Shown here piece by piece: positions 7,174 to 11,880 of a stretch of DNA of 11,880 nt; the stretch's first letter is position 1, and every line of letters starts with the position of its first letter. The translations under genes were made by a program, and so were the position numbers. Below the pieces are notes generated by a model. That model was not told where the DNA came from, searched no databases, and saw only the letters and a list, made by a program, of their open reading frames with translations. The stretch comes from Aquincola sp. (GTDB lineage Bacteria; Pseudomonadota; Gammaproteobacteria; Burkholderiales; Burkholderiaceae_C), in assembly GCA_029884035.1 (NCBI GenBank), contig JAOUIM010000068.1, forward strand, positions 1 to 11,880. The letters are read 5' to 3'.

Positions 7174-8745
7174 TCACTTGACCACGATGTACTTGTACGG
7201 CATGAAGTTGTCCGCCAGCTGCACCAGTGACACGTTCTTCTTCATCGCCCACGCCAGCGCCTGTTGGTGCAGCGGGATGTGACCGATGTCGTCCGCATGC
7301 AGCTTGAACGCCTCGGCGATCATCGCGTTGCGCTTGGGCTGGTCGGTCTCGCTCTGGATCTTCAGCGTCAGCTCGTCGAGCTTGGCATTGCTGTAGCTGC
7401 CGAGGTTGAACTGGCCCTGTCCCTTGTCGGTCGGTGTGGCCATCAGGTTGGACAGCGCGTTGTGTGCGTCGTAGGTGCCCGGCGTCCAGCCGAGCAGATA
7501 GAAGCTCGTGTCACGGCGCAGGATCTTCGGGAAGTAGGTCGCCTTGCTCTCGGCCTGCAGGTTGACCTTGACGCCGATGCGCGCCAGGTTGGCCGCCACC
7601 GCCTGGCAGATCTCGCCGTCGTTGACGTAGCGGTCGTTCGGGCAGTTCATGCCGACTTCGAAGCCGTTCGGGTAGCCGGCCTCGGCGAGCAGCTTCTTCG
7701 CCGCGTCGGCGTCATGCGGCAGGCGCTTGTTCATCTCGGGAACGAAACCCTTGATCCCGGGTGCCACCATCAGCGCGGTCGGTGTCGCGGCATTGCGCAT
7801 CACACGGGTCTTGATGGTCTCGATGTCGATCGCCTGGTAGAAGGCCTGCCGCACACGCTTGTCCTTGAAGGGGTTCTTGCCCTTCACGTTGGAGAACTGC
7901 AGTTCGTCACGCTTCTGGTCCATGCCAAGGAAGATCGTGCGCAGCTCGGGCCCCTGCATCACATTGATGTTGGCGTTGGCCTTCAGGCGCTCGACGTCCT
8001 GCAGCGGCACCGGCTCCATCATGTCGATCTCGCCTGATAGCATGGCCGCCACGCGCGTTGCGTCGTTGCCGATCGGCGTGAAGATGACCTCGTCGACGTT
8101 GCCATCCACCTTGTCCCAGTAATTGCCGTTGCGCACGAAGGTCGTGCGCGTGGTCGGCTGGCGTTCCTTTATGCGATACGGGCCAGTGCCGTTGGCGCGG
8201 AACGAGGCGGCGTTCTCGATGCCCTTGCGGCGGTCGACCGGCTTCTCGGCCTTGTTCTCCTCGCACCACTTCTTGCTCATGATGTACACGAGCGAGATCA
8301 CGTCAGGCAGGATCGGGAAAGGCGTCGCGGTCTCGATCTCGATCGTGAAGTCGTCGACCTTGCGCACCTGCTTGATCGCCGAGGTGTAGCCCTTCATGTC
8401 CGAACCATCGCCTGCGGCACGTGTGAACGTGAACAGGACGTCGTCCGCGGTGAAGGGCGTGCCGTCGTGGAATCTCACGTTGCGACGCAAATCGAAGCGC
8501 CACACGGTGGGCGAGGTCTGCGCCCACTTGGTAGCCAACGCGGGGGCCAGGCCAAGCTTCCTGTCGCGCCCGACGAGCGGTTCGTAGACATTACCGGTGA
8601 CCGACAGTTGGAGCGATTCGTTCAGCGAATGCGGATCCATCGACGTTGCATCGCCCTGGTTGGCCACGCGCAGCGTGGCGCCGTGCGCGATCCCGAGGCC
8701 GAAAGCGAGCGCGGCGGCGAACAGAGCAGGTTTGAAGGCGTTCAT
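7174..8745 (-). CDS. Periplasmic substrate-binding protein 1 (SBP_bac_5 family, DppA-like)
   Basis: Solute receptor of family 5 (peptide/nickel/glutathione-type), 523 residues. It has a Sec signal peptide (basic Lys5, hydrophobic 7-19, cleavage near AHG-A at 22/23) and no lipobox, so a soluble periplasmic protein is expected. Family landmarks include the FHDGTPFTADDV segment, NGTGPYRIK, ATRVAAMLSGEIDMM, RVRQAFYQAIDIETI and LLAEAGYPNGFEV. A cysteine pair C368/C380 (C-x11-C) occurs also in the second binding protein and might form a disulfide. The ligand-pocket segment reads GWTPGTYDAHN (from Trp420), lacking the Asp found at the OppA/DppA amino-terminus anchor, so the ligand may not be a free peptide. 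The start at ATG 8745 is supported by an AGGAG ribosome binding site 7 bp upstream. The dppC-like gene follows after 16 bp. It is paralogous to the protein at 9922-11499. Confidence 0.94.
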   Translation of the reverse strand: MNAFKPALFAAALAFGLGIAHGATLRVANQGDATSMDPHSLNESLQLSVTGNVYEPLVGRDRKLGLAPALATKWAQTSPTVWRFDLRRNVRFHDGTPFTADDVLFTFTRAAGDGSDMKGYTSAIKQVRKVDDFTIEIETATPFPILPDVISLVYIMSKKWCEENKAEKPVDRRKGIENAASFRANGTGPYRIKERQPTTRTTFVRNGNYWDKVDGNVDEVIFTPIGNDATRVAAMLSGEIDMMEPVPLQDVERLKANANINVMQGPELRTIFLGMDQKRDELQFSNVKGKNPFKDKRVRQAFYQAIDIETIKTRVMRNAATPTALMVAPGIKGFVPEMNKRLPHDADAAKKLLAEAGYPNGFEVGMNCPNDRYVNDGEICQAVAANLARIGVKVNLQAESKATYFPKILRRDTSFYLLGWTPGTYDAHNALSNLMATPTDKGQGQFNLGSYSNAKLDELTLKIQSETDQPKRNAMIAEAFKLHADDIGHIPLHQQALAWAMKKNVSLVQLADNFMPYKYIVVK

Positions 8746-8752
8746 GGCAGTG

Positions 8753-8757
8753 CTCCT
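8753..8757 (-). promoter_or_regulatory. Ribosome binding site (AGGAG) for substrate-binding protein 1
   Basis: The minus-strand AGGAG, 7 nt from the ATG at 8745, is the best Shine-Dalgarno sequence of the operon. It fixes the start of this gene. Most other genes of the cluster have weak or no such sequence, so this receptor may be translated more efficiently than its neighbours, as is usual for binding proteins. Confidence 0.7.
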
Positions 8758-8812
8758 AGCGAGTCAAGAAATGATGGCCGCCGGGAAGACCGTTCGACCA
8801 GGTTATCAAAGG

Positions 8813-8834
8813 GCGCCGCAGCGGGCGGCGGCGC
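8813..8834 (-). promoter_or_regulatory. GC stem-loop in the gap before substrate-binding protein 1 (possible attenuator or mRNA stabiliser)
   Basis: Perfect 7-bp inverted repeat GCGCCGC / GCGGCGC with an 8-nt loop, in the 176-bp gap between the DppB-type permease gene and binding-protein gene 1. On the minus strand it is followed by CCCTTTGATAA, which contains only three T residues. It would therefore be at best a weak terminator, or a processing/stabilising hairpin setting different transcript levels. I see no convincing -35/-10 pair downstream of it in the gap. Confidence 0.35.
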
Positions 8835-8921
8835 TTCGCCGTTGAAATCGCGGCGGTTGTGGCGCTGCGACATACAGGTGGCTTCCACGACTGCATCGAT
8901 CGAGCGCTTGCACCGTGCATG

Positions 8922-9905
8922 TCAGTGCCCGACCGCCGCACGCTCGATGCGCAGGCGTGGATCAACTGCGAAGTACAGCAGGTCGACCGCCAGGTTGATG
9001 ACGACGAAGATCAGCGCGATCAGGCACAGGTAGGCTGCCATCACCGGGATGTCGGCGAACTGGACCGCCTGGATGAACAGCAGGCCCATTCCCGGCCACT
9101 GGAACACGGTCTCGGTGATGATCGCGAAGGCGATCAGCGAGCCCAACTGCAAGCCGGTGATCGTGATCACCGGCACCAGCGTGTTCTTCAACGCGTGGCC
9201 GAAGTACACCGAGCGGTCGCTCAGCCCGCGGGCACGTGCGAACTTGATGTAGTCGGTACGCAGCACCTCGAGCATCTCGGCACGAACCAGTCGCATGATC
9301 AACGTGAGCTGGAAGATGCACAGCGTGACGGAGGGCAGGATCAGGTGCTTCCAGCCGTCGGGTGTCAGCAGTCCCGTGGTCCAGGCACCGATCGCGATGG
9401 TCTCGCCGCGCCCGAAGCTCGGCAGCACCTTGAACGTGACGGCGAACACCAGAATGAGCAGGATGCCAATCAGGAAGGTCGGCAGCGACACGCCGAGCAG
9501 AGAGAACGTCATCAGCGCCTGGGCCAGGAAGTTGCCGCGCCTGAGCGCGGCATACACGCCCATCGGAATGCCGAAGATGAGTGCAAGCAGCGCCGCGCAG
9601 AATGCGAGCTCCAGCGTCGCCGGAAAGCGCTCGACGATCAGCGACGAGACCTTGCGACCCTGCCGCAGCGACAGGCCGAATTCGCCGCGCATCGCATTGC
9701 CGACGAAGGCCGCAAACTGCACCGGGAAGGGCTGATCCAGACCCAGGTCGGCGCGCAACTGTGTGCGCTGCTCGGGCGTGGCGTCTTGGCCGAGAAGGTT
9801 CGTGACCGGGTCGCCGACGTACTGGAACAGCATGAAGGCGATGAACGCCACCGTGAGCATCACGATCACGGCCTGGGCGAGGCGGCGGAGGATGAACGGG
9901 AGCAT
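8922..9905 (-). CDS. DppB-type permease subunit of peptide-family ABC importer
   Basis: Inner-membrane channel subunit, 327 residues, with the typical DppB N-terminus (MLPFILRRLAQAV, first membrane segment about 9-29). A periplasmic section follows with LGLDQPFPVQF (54-64) and GEFGLSL (74-80). Further membrane segments lie at about 97-120, 133-160, 188-206, 247-266 and 287-312. The ATPase-docking EAA-type loop is DYIKFARARGLS (218-229) followed by HALKNTLVPV. I chose ATG 9905, which opens directly on the family's N-terminal motif. A longer in-frame ATG at 9980 would add 25 unrelated residues overlapping the upstream gene. It lies 16 bp after the stop of binding protein 2 without a clear Shine-Dalgarno sequence and 176 bp before binding protein 1. 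It should form the translocation path with the DppC-type subunit at 6231-7157. Confidence 0.94.
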   Translation of the reverse strand: MLPFILRRLAQAVIVMLTVAFIAFMLFQYVGDPVTNLLGQDATPEQRTQLRADLGLDQPFPVQFAAFVGNAMRGEFGLSLRQGRKVSSLIVERFPATLELAFCAALLALIFGIPMGVYAALRRGNFLAQALMTFSLLGVSLPTFLIGILLILVFAVTFKVLPSFGRGETIAIGAWTTGLLTPDGWKHLILPSVTLCIFQLTLIMRLVRAEMLEVLRTDYIKFARARGLSDRSVYFGHALKNTLVPVITITGLQLGSLIAFAIITETVFQWPGMGLLFIQAVQFADIPVMAAYLCLIALIFVVINLAVDLLYFAVDPRLRIERAAVGH

Positions 9906-9921
9906 GGACCGCGATCGGGGG

Positions 9922-11499
9922 TCAATTGACCTTGACGGCGCGCATGTCGATGCGGTTGTCGGCGCGATGGTAGAGGTCAATGTTCCGCTTCATCGCCCAC
10001 GGGATCACCTGGTTGTGCAGCGGAATGTGCGACACGTCCTGGTGGCTGAGCAGGAGCGCCTGCTCGATCAGCTGGTTGCGCGTCTTCTGGTCGACCTCGG
10101 CCTTGATGCGCTCGACCAGCGCATCCATCTGCGGATTGCTGTATCGGCCGACGTTGTAGTTGCCGTCGCCCTGTGCGCCAACGCTGCGCACGAGCGACTG
10201 CAGCGTGTAAAGCGCATCGAACGTGGGTACGCCCCAGCCGAGCATGTAGATGCTGCCCTCGTAGCGCTGGATCATCGGAAAGTAGGTCACGAGCGGCAGC
10301 GTGCGCAGCTTGGCCTTGACACCGATCTTGGCCCACATCGCTGCCACCGACTGGCAGATTTCCTCGTCGTTGATGTAGCGATTGTTGGGACAGGCGAAGT
10401 CGACCTCGAAGCCCTGCGGATAGCCCGCTTCGGCCAGCAGTCTGCGGGCTGCCGTAACGTCATAGGGCCAGCGCGCGTCGGCCCGCCGGGTCCAGCCGTT
10501 GACCTGCGGCGAAATCAGCGCGCCGGTGGGCTGCGACAGGCCGCGCATCGTGACACGGTTGAGTGTCTGGATATCGATCGCCTGATACAGCGCCTTGCGC
10601 ACGCGCAGGTCCTTCAGCGGATTCCTGCCCTTGACGTTGCTGCCCGGCAGCTCGTCGCGAAACTGGTCCATGCCGAAGAAGATCGTGCGGTTCTCGGCGC
10701 CGTCGACGACTTTCAGAGCACTGGACGCACGCAACCGCGCCAAGTCGGCGGGCGACGGGTCGAGCACCATGTCGACCTCGCCCGACAGCAGCGCCGCGAT
10801 CCGCGTCGCCTCGGACTTGATCGGGGTGTAGACGATCTCGGTGACGTTGCCCTCCAACTTGCCCCACCAGTTGGGATTGCGCACGAGGACCAGCCTGACG
10901 TCCTGGTCCCAGCTCTTGAGCATGAACGGACCGGTGCCGTTGGCGTTGCGATGGGCGAAGTTCTCTTCCTTGGTCTTGATGTCCTTGGGCTCGGCCGACT
11001 TGTTCTTTTCGGCCCAGTCCTTGTCCATCATGCGCAGCTCGGTCATCTGGCGCAGCAGCACCGGATTGGGTCCCTTGGTGAAGACGTCAATCGTGTAATC
11101 GTCGACCTTGACGATGTGGTCGATGCCCTGCGTGTAGACGCCGTAGTTCGAGGTCTTGGCCATCGCGCGCTCGAGCGAGAACTTCGCATCATCGGCATCG
11201 AAGACGGCACCATCGTGAAACCTCACGCCCTGCCGCAGCGTGATTCGCAGTTGGGTGGCGCTGAGTTGCCGGTATCCGGTGGCCAGCACGGGCTCGAGCT
11301 CGAATTTCTTGTTGTAGTAGAAGAGCGACTCATACACGGCGGCGTGCACGCCATTGCCCAGCGCGTTGTTCTGCGAGTGGATATCCCAGGTCGGGATGTC
11401 ACTGGCGCTCGACCACCTGAAGGTCTTGGCGCCTGCGGGCAGGCCGATCCCGAGCGCGGCGGCAGCGATCGCGATCGACAGGGGATGGCAGGTGCGCAT
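9922..11499 (-). CDS. Periplasmic substrate-binding protein 2 (SBP_bac_5 family, DppA-like)
   Basis: Family 5 solute receptor, 525 residues, first gene of the importer operon. It has a Sec signal peptide (Arg2, hydrophobic about 7-20, likely cleavage after AGA at 24); Cys4 is not in a lipobox. Landmarks parallel binding protein 1: FHDGAVFDADDA, NGTGPFMLKSW, ATRIAALLSGEVDMV, RVRKALYQAIDIQTL and LLAEAGYPQGFEV. The C370/C382 pair has the same spacing as in the paralogue. The pocket segment is GWGVPTFDALY (from Trp422), again without the OppA/DppA anchoring Asp, and different from its paralogue at several positions, so the two may bind different ligands. I prefer ATG 11499 because it opens on a good signal peptide and has GGAG 9 nt upstream. 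The reading frame continues upstream to 11595, but that extension would bury the signal peptide. The dppB-like gene follows after 16 bp. Confidence 0.93.
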   Translation of the reverse strand: MRTCHPLSIAIAAAALGIGLPAGAKTFRWSSASDIPTWDIHSQNNALGNGVHAAVYESLFYYNKKFELEPVLATGYRQLSATQLRITLRQGVRFHDGAVFDADDAKFSLERAMAKTSNYGVYTQGIDHIVKVDDYTIDVFTKGPNPVLLRQMTELRMMDKDWAEKNKSAEPKDIKTKEENFAHRNANGTGPFMLKSWDQDVRLVLVRNPNWWGKLEGNVTEIVYTPIKSEATRIAALLSGEVDMVLDPSPADLARLRASSALKVVDGAENRTIFFGMDQFRDELPGSNVKGRNPLKDLRVRKALYQAIDIQTLNRVTMRGLSQPTGALISPQVNGWTRRADARWPYDVTAARRLLAEAGYPQGFEVDFACPNNRYINDEEICQSVAAMWAKIGVKAKLRTLPLVTYFPMIQRYEGSIYMLGWGVPTFDALYTLQSLVRSVGAQGDGNYNVGRYSNPQMDALVERIKAEVDQKTRNQLIEQALLLSHQDVSHIPLHNQVIPWAMKRNIDLYHRADNRIDMRAVKVN

Positions 11500-11815
11500 T
11501 GCGCGGGGCTCCGGGAGCGTGCGGGCGAGGTCCGCATCATCGGGGGGCGCCGCCACCAATGCCACGAGGGGAAGCCCGGGCGCCTCGACGCCCACAGCGG
11601 ATCAGCGCGATCGGATGTCCCTTAGGCGCGAGAGCAGCTTCGAGCCGTTGTCGTCGCCGTCGGTCATCGCTGCGATCGCAGGCGGCAGCCCAGGACAGAT
11701 TGCCGAAGTCGCGCCGAAAGTCCTCGTGCAACGTGCGTACCGTTCTTTTGACGGAATCCTGAGCGGGGAGCGTCGGCATGGGGTGATCCATCGCCTGGCG
11801 CCACGGGCTCCATGC
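11500..11815. other. Leader region without a recognised gene, upstream of the importer operon
   Basis: No family is recognisable in either strand of this stretch. It presumably holds the promoter and 5' leader of the minus-strand importer operon, but I could not find a convincing -35/-10 pair. Short open frames exist (for example minus-strand ATG 11779 and ATG 11667), with low-complexity Arg-rich translations typical of GC-rich non-coding DNA. A GGAG ribosome binding site for the first operon gene lies at 11509-11512. Confidence 0.5.
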
Positions 11816-11842
11816 AAAAAGGGCCGCCCTGCGGCGGCCCTT
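11816..11842 (-). terminator. Rho-independent terminator for the minus-strand gene at the right edge
   Basis: Inverted repeat GGGCCGCC (11821-11828) / GGCGGCCC (11833-11840) with a CTGC loop, extended by two A-T pairs to a 10-bp stem. Read on the minus strand, the hairpin is followed directly by TTTTTGC. On the plus strand it is followed only by TTCGGG, so termination is for minus-strand transcripts. It begins 20 bp after the stop codon of the partial gene at 11863 and insulates that gene from the importer operon. Confidence 0.9.
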
Positions 11843-11862
11843 CGGGTGCACCGTCGGAAACC

Positions 11863-11880
11863 TCAGAATCGGTGGCGGAT
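11863..11880 (-). CDS. 3' end of a gene, probably an outer-membrane porin (partial)
   Basis: Only the last five codons and TGA stop are inside the window; they read I-R-H-R-F. A C-terminal Phe after alternating residues, in the form (V)G(I/L)RHxF, is the outer-membrane beta-barrel targeting signature typical of Burkholderiales trimeric porins. The gene is followed 20 bp later by a strong terminator, as expected for a highly expressed single gene. The identification rests on five residues and the terminator, so it is tentative. Reading frame alternatives cannot be excluded without the upstream sequence. Confidence 0.5.
   Translation of the reverse strand: MRHRF

Noticed and set aside
8756..8965. 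69-residue minus-strand open frame in the gap between the DppB gene and receptor 1
   Set aside because: It overlaps the permease 3' end, has no ribosome binding site and shows a low-complexity Arg/Ser-rich composition with no hydrophobic or domain pattern.
8859..9929. 356-residue plus-strand open frame antisense to the DppB gene
   Set aside because: The translation is dominated by Arg, Gln, Asp, Glu and His repeats with no family signature. The minus strand encodes an unmistakable permease.
9763..11625. 620-residue plus-strand open frame across the second binding-protein gene
   Set aside because: It lies antisense to a clear SBP_bac_5 gene with signal peptide and family motifs. Its translation is His/Arg/Asp/Val-rich without any recognisable domain, as expected from the GC-rich complementary strand.
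11670..11681. Perfect 12-bp palindrome CTGCGATCGCAG as a possible operator
   Set aside because: A 12-bp perfect palindrome is expected a few times by chance in a window of this size. It lies far from any identifiable promoter and GCGATCGC-like strings recur in this genome's coding DNA.

Overview
The window is GC-rich (roughly two thirds G+C by eye), densely coded and chromosomal in character. Gene content and order (penicillin-binding protein 1A, frataxin CyaY, a tiny LptM-type lipoprotein, diaminopimelate decarboxylase) point to a Gram-negative betaproteobacterium, most likely Burkholderiales. This is inferred from gene families, gene order and a porin-like C-terminus at the right edge; no rRNA or other taxonomic marker is present. 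I see no mobile element, CRISPR array, tRNA or rRNA.

Left block (1-4247), envelope and housekeeping. A promoter-like region (1-127) precedes ponA/mrcA (+), a bifunctional peptidoglycan synthase. cyaY (-) converges on it with an 11-bp gap. Divergently from cyaY run a 44-residue lipoprotein resembling LptM/YifL and then lysA (+); lysA starts inside the lptM stop codon (ATGA). ponA uses peptidoglycan precursors, lysA sits at the branch between diaminopimelate (a peptidoglycan component) and lysine, and LptM is associated with outer-membrane LPS assembly, so the block is mainly about the cell envelope, with CyaY serving iron-sulfur metabolism.

Right block (4248-11499), all on the minus strand: a complete Dpp/Opp-class (peptide/nickel family) ABC importer. 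In transcription order it is substrate-binding protein 2 (11499-9922), DppB-type permease (9905-8922), substrate-binding protein 1 (8745-7174), DppC-type permease (7157-6231), DppD-type ATPase (6229-5243) and DppF-type ATPase (5246-4248). Most junctions are tight (16 bp, 16 bp, 1 bp, and a 4-nt overlap). The exception is a 176-bp gap before binding protein 1, which contains a GC stem-loop and a good ribosome binding site. The two binding proteins are clear paralogues placed either side of the DppB gene, so one membrane channel is probably served by two receptors. Both appear to lack the aspartate that anchors the peptide amino terminus in OppA/DppA, so the ligand should not be assumed to be a dipeptide.

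Right edge (11500-11880): a 363-bp stretch without a recognisable gene, a strong rho-independent terminator on the minus strand (11816-11842), and the last five codons of a minus-strand gene ending I-R-H-R-F, as many Burkholderiales porins do. The terminator separates that gene from the transporter operon.

Overall this is mostly conserved core genome plus a nutrient-uptake operon. I found no convincing new biological system. The most interesting items are the dual-receptor arrangement, the altered ligand-pocket motif, the possible attenuator or stabiliser hairpin and the near-leaderless lptM-lysA promoter.
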